Below, piece by piece: positions 1-10,927 of a stretch of DNA of 64,000 nucleotides. The DNA is taken from NCBI RefSeq assembly GCF_019175285.1, contig NC_056529.1:1482385-1546384 (forward strand), written 5' to 3'. The DNA is from Sceloporus undulatus. Lineage: Eukaryota > Chordata > Lepidosauria > Squamata > Phrynosomatidae. The position numbers and the translations under genes are program-made. The notes beneath the pieces were generated by a model. That model ran no database searches, had not been told where the DNA came from, and was given only the letters and a program-made list of their open reading frames with translations. Position 1 is the first letter of the stretch. Every line of letters begins with the position of its first letter.

Positions 1-135
1 TGGGCAAAAGGAAACACTGCCGACCAAGTCCCTGCTCCAAGCCCAGCCCAGTGAGGAGATGAGGGTGAAGCCAGGAACAAGGAGGTGGAAGAGAGAGAAA
101 GGAAACAGAGAGTGGCAGAAAACAAGCTCTCTCAC
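1..135. other. NSMCE1 intron sequence at window edge
   Basis: This lies downstream of the donor that closes the last visible NSMCE1 exon on the minus strand. I see no convincing final coding exon here, so I treat it as intron. Confidence 0.5.
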
Positions 136-1699
136 CTGGAAGCTGCTGAGGCCAAAACTGTTTGCAGTGTGGACAGCGAGGTTCTGCTTGTCCGTGGAAG
201 TACTTGGCCAGGCAGGGCAGGTGCATGGCAGTCCCACAGTCCCCACACACTTGGCTCTGGGGGCAGGAAAGGGCCGGACAGTCGGTTGTTTGCTCAACAT
301 CCTGCACTGGGTTCCAGGGGCCTCACTGGAATCTTCTGGGTGTGTTTCTGTCTGGGATGTGCTCAAGAAGGGCCAAGAGGGAAGGCGCAGGGGTGGGGTA
401 TGGCCCTCAAGTGAGGCCAGAGAAAATGAGGAAGGGGCTGACGTCTCCCACCTGCTTTCAAGTGGGGAGTGTGTGTGTGTGAAGAGGCCGCAATAGGTGA
501 ACCGCCACAGCCAGTTCCATACCAAGGGCCCCATCCTCCTTGCCCTTTCTTCCTCGTTCCCCCCCCCCCCCACCGCCCATCTGACCTGAATGGAGAGGCT
601 GTGGCAGATGTGGCACTTGCGGGCGGATTCTGGGTAATGGGAGAGGATGTACTGCTCCAGTTCCAGGATGCTGCGGACGGTCAGCGTGTATTCCCCCTCT
701 CTCTGTGGGAAAGTGGACCCATGATGTCAGCACTGGCTCCGCAGTGGAAGGAGCCACAAAGACCCAAGGGGCTGCCCGCTGCTTTACCTCCTGAAGCCAC
801 TTGCCCTGCACCAGGCTCTGCAGCACCTGCTCTGCCTCCGTCTTCCTCATCTTCTTTGGCTTCACCTGGTCAGCCAAGTTCAAGATGGCGGTGGAGGGGG
901 CAAAGCCGCTTTCGGAGGAGAGGATCAGGTCCAGCTGCAGGAGGGAAGCCCCTCCCTGTCAGACCCCTTCGCCTCCAGCAAGGACCTCCTGAGCCCCCTC
1001 TGGCCGCAGCCGGCAAGGCCCATGGCAGGGATGATGGGAGCTGCAGTCCAGCAGGGTCCCTGCGGCCACTTCCCTCCTGCTGACCTCCAGCCCCGCCAGG
1101 AGGGCCCCTCCCACGGGCCCAGGGCCGCCTCCCCTGCTTCCTCTCGGGGGAGAGAGAGAGAAAGGGTCTCCGGAGCAGCCAGGCTCACCGTCTTCTTGAA
1201 GAGCTCCAGTTCGCTCTCGGAGTAGTCGCTGGCCAGTTTGGTGACTTCGTTTTCCGCCAGGTTCACCTGGAAGGAGCAGCGAGGAGGCCCTCAGGGAGGC
1301 CTTCTAGGAGTCCTTCCCCTTCGGGCCTTGCCTGCCTCTCCGCCGCCGGACTCACCATCGCGTAGAAGGCGCGGCCGTCCTCCTCCGCCAGGCCCTTCCG
1401 GATCTCCATGGACAAGGGCTGCAGCCGGGCGTTCAGGGCCGCCACGAACTCGTCCAGCCTCTCGGGGGCGCAGTGCACTGCGGGCGGCAGAGAGGGGGGG
1501 CGGTCATGGCGGAGGAGGAGAGCGGGCTCCCGCTTCCCTTCCCTTCCCTCCTCTCCTCTCCGGGGGACTGACCGCGGTGCCTCTCGCAGCAACGGCGGAG
1601 GATCCCTCGCGCCACTCCGGCCTCGACCGCCCCGAGGGCCAGCAGCGCCTGCGCGAACTGCCGGTGGGCCTCCGTCAGCGAAGGATACAGCGCCGCCAT
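136..1699 (-). CDS. NSMCE1: NSMCE1, SMC5/6 complex RING subunit (partial, 3' end outside window)
   Basis: NSMCE1 is the RING-like E3 ligase subunit of the nuclear SMC5/6 complex, which acts in DNA repair and recombination; it pairs with NSMCE3 and NSMCE4. Six coding exons are visible: 1699-1573, 1477-1356, 1266-1189, 934-788, 702-586 and 256-136. All have GT-AG borders and phases that fit, giving about 237 codons. The order is an N-terminal winged-helix region (MAALYPSLTEAHRQFAQALL, then VHCAPERLDEFVAALN and SMEIRKGLAEEDGRAFYAMV), a second helical part (LADQVKPKKMRKTEAEQVLQ), and a C-terminal zinc-binding region with KCHICHSL, CGDCGTAMHLPC and EPRCPHC, whose Cys/His spacing matches the family. 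The last exon (about 27 residues in human) is not seen in bases 1-135 and should lie to the left. The start follows from alignment with the human protein as I recall it and from the divergent promoter. Identity is secure. Confidence 0.93.
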
Positions 1700-1832
1700 C
1701 GCCCTCTTCCTCCTGCTCCTCCTCTTCCGCCGGAAGGAGCCCCAGGGGCGTGGCCTCTCCTGCCTGGCCCCGCCCCTTCCGCTTCCTGGGCAAACAGGGA
1801 AAGAGGGCGCGGCCTTTCGGGGGAACGGGGCG
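1700..1832. promoter_or_regulatory. Divergent NSMCE1/IL4R promoter
   Basis: Only 133 bases separate the NSMCE1 start codon (minus strand, 1699) from the IL4R start codon (plus strand, 1833). The stretch is very GC-rich, without a TATA box, and must hold both 5' leaders and a shared core promoter unless IL4R has an upstream noncoding exon inside NSMCE1. That one piece serves both genes is inference from spacing. Confidence 0.6.
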
Positions 1833-4800
1833 ATGGCGTTTCGGCGCCGCTCTCTGCCTCCGGGGCCCTCGCTTCTCCTGTTCCCGCTCCTCTTCGCTCT
1901 CCGCCCGGCGGCGGCGGCGGCGACGCCCGGTGGCTCCCTTTCCCCGCTTCCGGTTTCCCTGGGTCCCCTTCCTCCGTCTCCCTCCTCCGGCGGCCCCTCG
2001 CCCTTCTGCCACACGGACTTCGCCTCCGTCCTGCAATGCTCCTGGGAGACCGGGCCCGAGGTCTCCGCCCGCGACTGCGCCACCGACTTCCGCCTCCGAC
2101 ACAGCGCCCACGGCGGCGTCGCCCCTCCTCGGTACAAAGAAGCCGCGACCCCGGCCCTCCCGACTCTCTCCCTCTCTCCCCCCAGGCAACCCCCGGAGGA
2201 GAAAGAAGAGGCCGCCCCCTGCGGCCCCGAAGAGCCCGAGGAGGCCGGGTCCCCCGGGCTGTGCTCGTGCGCCTTCCGCTCGGACGTCTTCCGCCTGGTC
2301 CAGTTCCGCCTGGCGCTGGAGCGGAGGGAGGCCGGGGGCCGATGGAGGACCGTCTGGAGCCGCTCCCTGGAGCCCGAGGGTGTAGGTAGGCCCCGCCCGG
2401 CGGAGGGCGAGAGCGGGCCCCAGGGGCTTCCCTCCGAGGGGCTGACAGCCCTCTCCTCTGCTCCTTGGTAGTGAAGCCCCGGGCGCTGGTCAACCTGACG
2501 GCCGAGAAGACGGACCGCTCCTTCGTCCTCTCCTGGCGCTGGGACTACCCTCCGGAGAGCTACCTGTGGGAGGCCAAGGCCGAGTACCAGGTGGCCTTCT
2601 GGCCCAAAGGCCAAGAGGGGCAGGTAGGAGCCCTTCCCTTCCCCGGGAAGAGGGCAGGCAGGGGCCTCTGGGGTGGGAGGCTGCCTGGGTGCCCTGCTCT
2701 TTCAAGGGGAAAACAGCCCATCGGTGGAGGCAGGGAGCAGGGCTTCCCAAAGGCCCTCCGCTTCACTCCTCTGGAGCACCCTCTCCAGCCACCCGCGCTC
2801 TTCGGCCAAGAGGAGGGCGATGGTGGCTGGCCGCAGGGGAGGCGACAAGGCAGCTGGAGCCCGTTTCTCTCTTTCAAGGTAATAAGCACCACATCATCCA
2901 CGGCCAGCTATGAAATCTTTGGGGACCGCCTGCTGCCGGCATCTGACTACGTGGCCAAAGTGCGGTTCAGATTGGAAGTGTGGGGGAACCTCTGGAGCAA
3001 GTGGAGCGCCCCCCTCGAATGGCACAACGGTGAGCCTCCCAGCTGCTCATGCTGGCTGGCATTGCCCAGGCCAGAGGAAGGGATGGCTCCACGCTTGGGC
3101 TTCAGGGCTGCGCTGCTCAGTTTGCCCGCCCCACAAAATGCCACGTCTGTGCACCCACAAGCCTCCAAGAGACCCCCCCCCTGAACCTCTTTGCATTTCT
3201 GGCCCAATGGGTTCACATACAAGTGGGGGAAGAATGGATATTGTGCACTAACAGGCACCCTTTTCCCAGGCATGGGTCTCAGTAGAAGGTGGCAAAGAAG
3301 TTGCTCAGCGCTCCCCCATGTGCTTCTCCTTCAGAGCTTATTTTGGAACTTGGGGGGGGGGTGGGAGGACAGCCTCTCCCTTAAAACAATTATGACATTC
3401 TCCGGGGAAGTGCCCACCTGGCAGGGTTGGCAGATGGGGCCCCTGGGGTTTGTGAAGAGAACTGGGCTGCACTCATGAGCCCTGCCTTGCCTTCTTCCCT
3501 TTCTTCTCAGCTGGAGACTGTAAGCTCCTCTGGGCAGGGGCTTACTCTCTTCTCTTGTGTTCCCATTGCCAGTGGGAGCCTCTTAGCAATTGGGGTGCGG
3601 AATTCCATGTCTCTACTGAATCAGTGGGCAGGAGACTGTGTTACGTGTAATTGAGGGGGGGTCTTCCTTTCCAGAGTTTGGAGAGGAGCCCTGGAAGCTG
3701 ACACTCTGGTCCTGCATCCCAATTGTGGCCGTGCTTTTAACCTGTTACCTGTCCATCACCAGGTGAGTCTCATGGGCTGCAAACCTTTATCTGTAAGCAG
3801 CAGTCCTGGGCGGCCCAGAGAGAGGGCTCCATCTCCATTTGCGAAGGGCAAGTGGGGCAGGATTCATGCTCTGGCTGCCAGGTGCGACGGGCAAGTTTCC
3901 CAGCAGCAGGGCCAGTCCTGGCAGCCTCCTGGCGTGTGTGCGGAGGAGGCCTTCCTGAGAGCAGATGGCATGAGCCTGTCTTGCATTGCAGGGTGAAGAG
4001 AGACTGGTGGGACCAGATCCCAAGCCCCGCCAAGAGCAAGATGGCCCAGAGCATGATGATGGTAGGAGCTGTGGAGAGTGGGGGGCAGCGGTGGTTCCTT
4101 TGGGTTGGGAAGAGGGGGGCAATTCCATCCTAAAACACCTCTGTGCATCTTTCAGTTTCCTATTGTGAGGAAGATTCCCTGCAAAGCGAGAACCTTCCTG
4201 CTGGGGTCAAGCCAAGGGTAAGTGCCTCCACAACACAGGTCTCTGGTGGGTAGTTTGTCAGTTTGGAGCCATTACTGCCTGTGACCCTTTGCCATGTGTG
4301 TGGGGGAGATCATCCCCAAATGCTGCACTATGCAAATTTGATAATGGGATGAGACAAAGGAAGGGTCCAGTGGGTAAATTGAGGCAGACAGAGCTCCTGC
4401 CCACTTGGGCCCTGTATTTCACACAAACATGCAGAATGATACTTGAGGTGTGTGCATGTGTCTTTCTCCGTTTTCTCCCCAAAATAGGGATGGCAAGGAC
4501 TCTCTGAGCAAAACCGCTGCTGCCACTGTCTTCGCTCCCTCTATGCTGCAGGAGGTGGTCCCTGGCAGTGGAGGGAACCCTGGGCCAAAACCAGAGATCT
4601 TCCTCACGCCAGAAGTGGCAGTGGTTGAATGCCCACTGGTGATCTGCAGCCGTGCAGCTGAGGCCAAACCTGAGTGCTGGAAGGAGGAAGCTGAGGAGGA
4701 ACAGATTCTGCGCCAAGACATGGTGGCCTGTCTCTTCCAGGACCTTCTCAATGGAGAATTCAGCACTGGAGATGCCAGGGTCCTCGAGGCTCCGGCTACT

Positions 4801-5484
4801 GGATGTTGGGGGGATCTTGGGAACTCTGGAGGCCTGGCTCTGGGGAGACTCCCAGGTGCCCCCAACTTTCCTCCAGGGGCCTCTTCTGAATCCGGCTACC
4901 AGAGCTCTGGTGGCACAGAGGCTGTGCTTCCTCCTCCGCTGGAGAGCCCGACTGGGCCTGAATGCGATTCGGGTCAAGATTGCACCTCCCCTTCGCTGGA
5001 CACACACAACTACAGATCCATCAGCAGCCTGGTAACCCAGCCAGTGGCTACCTCCAGCCATGTAGAGGATCCACCTTACAGCAGCCAAACCCAGCCATGC
5101 AGCCCTCCACCTGAGCTCCAGGACACCCTCCCGGCAAGTCCAGGCACCCTGTGGCTCTCCACGGCAGCTCCTACTTTGGCCCCTCAGCAAGGGGGAAGCC
5201 CAGGACTCCCCACTTGGGTGGTCCCAGGAAAGCTGGAGGGCTTTTCTTGCCACGCAGCCTCTCTCTTGTCCGGCTACCACTCCTTCACTTCTGCCCTTCA
5301 GGACCGCAGCCCAGCTCAGGAGGGTGACAGCTACAAGCCCCTCCTCAGCCTTCTCAGGAGCAATGATGGTGGCCCCTTCCCTCTTGAGGGGAGCCTAGGG
5401 GCAGAGGGTGCAGCCTGGCCAGAGGACCCCTGCCACCCCAGGCCAGGCCTAAGTGGTGCTGCTGGTGGGGGGAGGGAGGGCTAG
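1833..5484 (+). CDS. IL4R: IL4R, interleukin-4 receptor alpha chain
   Basis: This is the type I membrane receptor for IL-4, and for IL-13 with IL13RA1; it signals through JAK1, IRS proteins and STAT6. Coding exons: 1833-2131, 2186-2385, 2472-2623, 2879-3029, 3675-3762, 3992-4061, 4156-4217 and 4488-5484 (about 672 residues; 690 if 2132-2185 is retained). The product has a signal peptide (LLLFPLLFALRPAAAAA), a D1 domain with the C-x9-C-x-W pair (FCHTDFASVLQCSW), a D2 domain starting VKPRALVNLTAEK and ending in WSKWS, and a membrane segment (TLWSCIPIVAVLLTCYLSIT). It then has Box1 (WWDQIPSPAKSK; WWDQIPNPARSR in human) and a tail with HNYRSISS (human NPAYRSFS, IRS site) and two STAT6-type sites, SGYHSFTSAL and DSYKPLLSLL. 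It is shorter than human (825) because the C-terminal ITIM-bearing part is absent. The first exon carries both the signal peptide and D1 start, unlike IL21R and IL9R downstream. Confidence 0.93.
2132..2185 (+). other. IL4R: Probable 54-base intron within IL4R D1
   Basis: The segment begins gtacaaag and ends in a pyrimidine tract plus cccag. It sits at a phase-2 position in the first receptor domain, where IL21R and IL9R also have a phase-2 intron. Being 18 codons long and free of stops, it could also be read through. Intron status rests on phase and signals; 54 bases is very short for a vertebrate. Confidence 0.6.
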
Positions 5485-5799
5485 CCTTGGACTTGAGGGG
5501 GGCTAAGTGGGGGCTGGAGGCTGCCCTCCTCTTCCATTACCTCCATTTCCACTAGACCCGGGTTGCTCCAGCCATTCTCCCTTGTTTCCTGCCTGAATGC
5601 CTCATGGCAACTGGGGACGGGAGGCCTATATTGAGGTGGGAGAAATTGGAGTATGCAGAGGAATGCGGCTCCCACCCTCCCCTGCAGTGGCTTCCAACAT
5701 TTCCTGTACCCCCCAACTTGCCACCTTCTGGCTGGGGGGGGGGGGATAGAGCAGCATCTGGGTCCAAAGCCCCCACCCGGTTGGGGAATGGTCAAGAGC

Positions 5800-5805
5800 A
5801 TTAAA
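5800..5805 (+). terminator. IL4R polyadenylation signal (ATTAAA)
   Basis: This ATTAAA lies 316 bases after the IL4R stop codon and is followed by a T-rich run. It is the only plausible signal before the repeats that begin near 6090. Confidence 0.5.
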
Positions 5806-6089
5806 GGGTTTTTTTTTCTCCAGACAGCATGCCTCCTCCTTGCTTGCAGCACCTCTGCCACAAAAGAAAATGCCTATGTTCCCCACCCACCCACTGTGCG
5901 CATGTACTTAAGCTGGGGAAAGCCCCTCTCAGTGATTATGGGTTTCCCAGAAGGAGCAGCCACCCAAGACGTGGGGGGGGGGGCACGCACTCAGGAACCC
6001 AACGCCCACAAAAAAGGGAGGGGCATGGCTGCTGATTCGCCTACTTGCTGTATGTTTTCTTACAAGCAGTGAAAATGCATAATGGCAAC

Positions 6090-7020
6090 ACCACCAACTA
6101 AAGCAGGAAAATGAATATTCAACAAGGAGAAATGTACTGCATTTAGGGCAGAAAAATGAAATGCACAGATATAGGATGGGAGACATCTGACTGAATGAGA
6201 TACTTATACGTGTGAAAGGGATCTAGGAGTCCAAGTAGACCACAAGTTGGAACATGACTCAACAGTGCGATGTAGCAACTAAAAAGGCCAATGCAATTTT
6301 AGGCTGCATCAATAAAAGTATAGTGTGTACCAAGTGCCACTCTACTCTAGCACCACCAGGCCTGCTTGGAAGAAGAAAAGACCTCCCTTCAGCCAGCATC
6401 TTCAGGGAGAGTGTATTGTATTGCATTTTTGTACTGCACACCGCTACGATCATTGCGGAATAGCGGTCTATAAATAAAATTTTTATTATTATTACTCTGC
6501 TTTGGTCAGGTCCCACCTGGAGTATTTTTTTTCCAGTTCTTGGCAAAACAATTCAAAAAGGTCATTGAGAAACTGGAGCCATGTGTCCAAAGGAGGGCAA
6601 CTAAAATGGTGAAGGGCCTGGAAACCATGAAGCCCTATGAGGAATGACTGAGGGAGTTGGGAATGTTCAGCCTGGAGAAGAGACGGTTAAGAGGTGATAA
6701 GATAGCCCTGTTTAAATTCTTGAAGGGATGTCATATTGAGGAGGGAACAAGCTTGTTTTCTGATGCTCCAGAGAATAGGACCCAGTGGAGCAATAGATGC
6801 AAGCTCCAGCAAAAGAGATTCCAGCTCAACATTAGGGGGAACTTCCTGAGAGTAACACTCCTTCCTTGGAGATTTTGGTGGAGTCTCCTTCCTTGGAGGG
6901 TCTTTAAACAGAGGCTGGATGGCCATCTGTCGGGATGCTTTGAGATTTCCTGCATGGCAGAAGGGGGTTGGACTGGGTGGCCCTTGTAGTTTCTTCCAAT
7001 GCTACAATTCTATGATTCTC
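6090..7020 (+). mobile_element. CR1/L3-type LINE, 5'-truncated 3' end
   Basis: The stretch encodes, in broken frames, the end of the CR1 reverse-transcriptase ORF: CERDLGVQVDHKL, QQCDVATKKANAILGCI, then FSLEKRRLRGDKIALFKFLK and VFKQRLDGHLSG. It finishes with the family 3' tail (ggttggactgggtggcccttg and attctatgattct). It is split near 6344 by a younger SINE-like insert. It is a dead copy; the start near 6090 is approximate. Confidence 0.9.
6345..6488 (+). mobile_element. SINE-like element nested in the CR1 LINE
   Basis: The CR1 line breaks after gccactctactct and resumes at attactctgctttggtcagg, so tactct is present on both sides as a short target duplication. The insert ends in the typical squamate tail (cggtctataaataaaattttt followed by ATT repeats). 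The head is not clearly tRNA-like, so it may instead be a short truncated L2. Confidence 0.75.
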
Positions 7021-7289
7021 CATGCCGTGTGAGTCTGCCTGTTGATTTGGGTGGGAGGCCTCAGCCCACCCTTCAGTGACACCCAAATGGGCATGGGGGG
7101 GTCCCTTCTTGGCTGAGACAGGCAGCAGTGAGGGGCACTGCCTGTCCCTGCCCTCTCTGCCAGCAAGGCCCACAGGGGTTGGAGTGAGCTGAACCCTGGA
7201 GTCCTCCTCCAAGACCCTCCATGGCCTGGAGGCAGCCTCCCTCCCTCCCTCCTGGGCTCATAGTGGCCTCAGATGCCTCAGGACTGGGG

Positions 7290-7393
7290 GGAGCTGGACA
7301 GTGTCTAATTAACAAATTGTAAGTTGCTCTGATAGCCTTGGCTGAAGAGCGGGATATAAATAAATGTATTATTATTATTATTATTAATTATTA
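7290..7393 (+). mobile_element. L2/SINE 3' tail with (ATT)n
   Basis: Contains aagttgctctgatagcc and gcgggatataaataaatg followed by ATT repeats, the tail shared by squamate L2 LINEs and the SINEs they mobilise. Only the 3' end is present. Confidence 0.7.
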
Positions 7394-9960
7394 GCCCCCC
7401 TACACATAGCCCATGGTGGGATGCTGGGAGTCATGACACAGAAGTGCCACTCCACCACCCCACATGGCCCACCACGCACTGCTTTTCAGGATGCATGGGG
7501 GACATGGGTTTCTAGGGGAAGTGGGGCCCCCCCTCAGCATGGGCTTGTCTGGGAGCTGCAGCCCCGCTGCCTCAGTGGGTGGGATGCCTGGTCCTCTCTC
7601 CTTAAAAAGGGCCCCTGGGCAGAAGGAACCACAGTCCCAGCTGGCCTCTGAGACCCAAGGCAGCTCCATGGCTAACGCTGGCCGGCCCTTAGCCAGTCCA
7701 CCTGCAGCCCCCTTCCCACCTGCGTATTGTGAGGAGCCATGGGGAGAGGCCTGGGCCCTCTTCGCAGCCCCTGCCCCCCCCCCACATCCTCCTGACCACA
7801 TCCTCCTCCTCCTCTTGCTACTGCTGCCAGTTAGCAGGCCGGTCCTTGACGTCAGCCCCAGTGGAGCAGAGAGCAGAGTTTGGTTATTACTCACCGCGAG
7901 CTCCTTGCTTCGGAGGCAGAGGAGGAGGAGGAAGAAGGCCTGTGGGGCCACACAGACAAGTGACCTGGAGGAGAAGGAGGGAGAAGACGGTAATGATGGG
8001 GGGCATCAGCCAGGGGCAGCCTTCTGCCGGTGGTTCTTGGGGCAGGGATGGAGTTAGCCATGGGGAGACACAGGGCTGTACCCAGGGCAGGAGGAGGGCA
8101 CAAATGTGGCCCGTGGCTGGTGGGCTCAAAGGAAGACAGGGTCTGGCAGCTTGGTCTTCCCAGCAGCAATCCCCCTCCCTGGTCGGTTGGTCAGTGGGAC
8201 CCTTGAAAGGGGGGCTAAAGGGCCAGGCAGGAGGGGGGAGAGAGGACCACCTGGCAGCCACCTCACTATTTGGCACAGATTGATCTCCTCTGCCACACCT
8301 TGAGAGAGGCCAAAGCCCCCTGCATTGCTGGTGGTGGCATAGGAAAAGTCACAGCTTCCCTGCCCCTGGAGAAGAAGGACCCCACAGACTGCAAGGCTCT
8401 TCATCCTCCTCAGCAGAGAAGGTCTGGAGGGTAGGCCTCCTCCTTCTGTGAGCAACACACAAAGTGCCCCACAGTCGTGAGGAGTGTTGTGCAGGTGGGA
8501 TGAGGAGCCCAGCATTCGGTGGGAGGCAGGTGCTGCTTCCTCTCTCTCTGACATCCCCCCTCCCCAGTGAGTCTTTTCTGGCTCCTTTAGACACCAGCAT
8601 TCAAATTTCCCATCTGGTCATAAACACATTCAAATGCTGCTACTGAATTTTGTCCGCTCTCTGCCTTTCTTAGAAATTCTGAGTCGTTTTTGAAGATCAA
8701 GTCAACCAACAATGGGCAATACATTTTAAAAAGTCCTTAAGACTACAGTCCTAAGCATGCTTGATAGAGAGGAAGCCCTACTGAGCTCACTAAGACTTAC
8801 TTTTCTGAGTAAATGTTCCGGGAAGAGTCTGTCGTATTTCTTGTTTTCCTGGGCAATTCATATTTTTTTAAAAAACAATGGCTGCTGGTCCCAACCCCTT
8901 GAATCAGTGTCACTTAGATGCAGCATTTAGCAGCTGGTTCAGTGGGTCTGCTCTGTTTGGACAAAGCCCTTCCACTTATGCTGCACATCACCTGTACTGT
9001 ACACACAGTTTCACCTCCAAAGACAGCCGTCCTCCTGCTTTGGCCAAATGGGGCAGAAGGACAAGACCTCTTCCCACAGTTGGAACCCACAGTATCTTCC
9101 TTGCAAGTATCTCTGCGTGTTTTTGTAATTACAAGTTATTTTCTGTTTCACAGTTCCAATAATAATTTATACTCAACTTATCTTTCCCTAAAGAAATACG
9201 CATATTGAAAATTTGCTGAGATGTTTCTTTAGAAGTAAAAACTATTAGGCTTTCATTTAACAATCTATGCTTTTTATCCAGAATCATTTATAGTTAATCT
9301 TCTTGAAAAGAGGCCATAGCTACAAAACAGGGGGGGGGGGGGGGAAGCACGTTAATCAATTGCCAGCAAATACCTCCTTCCTTCCTTCCTTCCTTCCTTC
9401 CTTCCTTGCCATCAAGCCACAGCCACGCACCACTTCCTATGGCGCAGGTCCTGGCCCCCTCCTCAACCGACGTCTCAGGAGGGTCCCCAGGGAAAGGGGA
9501 GGGGGCCACACCTGGGCAACCCTTCTTCCAAAAAACAGCTGTCCAGGGGTCCAACCAAGGAACAGCAGCCGAATCAGAGGGAGGGGCTGCAAAGGAAGGA
9601 AGGAATCAGATAAGAAAAATCAGCAATATATTTATAGTATCTGTCTAAGGATATTAATTTTCTGGTTCTCTTCAGAATGATAAAACTGTTTGAAAAAGAA
9701 AAACGGAACAATCTGTTTTAATCCTGCTGTGAACCAATTTGAGTCTCAGCCTCGGGAGGAAAGTAGCACTTTGGAATGAAACTGAATATACAACACACAC
9801 ACAATGCATGTAATACTTGAGTGTGTGTGTGGGTTTGGACAGACTTCAGTATAATTCAGCTAAAACTCTGAAAGAAGAGTTTACCAAAAATATTACACAC
9901 TTTCATTTTTTATTGCTTTTTGGACGTACAAGGATAAATTCCATTTTTCAACAAACAGCT
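7394..9960. other. IL4R-IL21R intergenic DNA
   Basis: I see no coding exon here. It contains a perfect CRE (TGACGTCA) at 7847-7854 in a GC-rich stretch that could belong to an upstream IL21R promoter, a G-run near 9331-9345 and a (CCTT)n tract at about 9376-9408. The rest is unassigned. Confidence 0.4.
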
Positions 9961-9971
9961 TCATACACTGA

Positions 9972-10052
9972 GAGTTCCTGCATGGCAGAATGGGGTTGGA
10001 CCGGACGGCCCTTGTGGTTTCTTCCAGCTCTACGATTCTATAATTCTATGAG
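9972..10052 (+). mobile_element. CR1 LINE 3' terminal fragment
   Basis: The sequence ttcctgcatggcagaatggg, the ggttggaccggacggccctt block and attctataattctatg are the last 80 bases of the same CR1/L3 family as at 6090-7020. Confidence 0.85.
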
Positions 10053-10613
10053 CTGATCTTCTCTGGCACATATAGAAACAGGTCAGTGTCATCATTTCCA
10101 CTGTACGGCAAATTGCTAAAGCAAGCAAAAAAGAATCAGACAATGGGAGGAAGACACACGACCCCAAAAAATGGGGGGGGGGGATGTCCTGCATTCAATA
10201 TTTTTACACTTATTTCAAAATAATAATTATGTTCCCTTTTAAGCAATTAATTTTGAAAAGAGTCAGGAGTTATGACTAAATGTATAGCTAGCAATGTGCT
10301 TTGCACAGACCATCAATTCACCCCAGCCACACGCAGCACTCTCTCTTTCTCGTCCCACCTGGCATTAAATACTCCATTACCGCTCCTTTTTCCTTTCCTC
10401 CTTCTCTGTTCTCTGCTGACCCCTTCCAAATTTTTCTGAAAGCCATCCCAAAGGGCCTTTTAAAACCCTCCACAGAAGAAGAGCCCTCCCTCCAGTCCAT
10501 CTGCCTTGGTCCAGGCCTCAGAGGGAGAGAAGAATGCTGGACCTGATTCCCCCCCCCCCACACACCATTCCCTTCTCATTTTGTGCTGAGGGCAGGGAAC
10601 CTGTCTATTATCC

Positions 10614-10669
10614 CCTCTGTTGTAAGCCGCCCGGATTTCCAGTGATTGGGCGGCATATAAATAAATCCT

Positions 10670-10713
<44 letters not shown>
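10614..10713 (+). mobile_element. L2-type 3' tail with (ATC)n microsatellite
   Basis: Contains tgttgtaagccgcccgg and gggcggcatataaataaatc, then about 15 ATC units (10668-10713). The microsatellite probably grew from the element's own 3' repeat. Confidence 0.75.
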
Positions 10714-10714
<1 letters not shown>

Positions 10715-10812
10715 TCTCACTAAGAGCAGCCTGCCTGAAGCGCTCCGCTGTGGGCTGAGCAGCACCCCTCCTGCACTGCCAGGCAAAGAGCTCAGAAGGG
10801 CATGCAGTGGGA

Positions 10813-10838
10813 CGGGGGGGGGGGGGGGGGGGGGGGGA
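10813..10838. repeat. Poly-G tract
   Basis: A run of about 26 G bases 90 bases upstream of the IL21R first coding exon. It may form G-quadruplexes; its length in the assembly is unlikely to be exact. Confidence 0.8.
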
Positions 10839-10927
10839 AATAGTAGAAGAGAGACATACCCTCACCCTGCTTGCCTTGCAGAGACGCAGGTGGGACCCGT
10901 CCTCCGAAAAGACAGACACCAAGAAGG

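Noticed and set aside
1238-2614. Long open frames on both strands across the NSMCE1/IL4R 5' ends
   Set aside because: They result from high GC content with few stop codons. Only the segments matching NSMCE1 or IL4R with splice sites are real.
10534-10786. Poly-His and poly-Asp open frames
   Set aside because: Translations of the (ATC)n microsatellite at 10668-10713.
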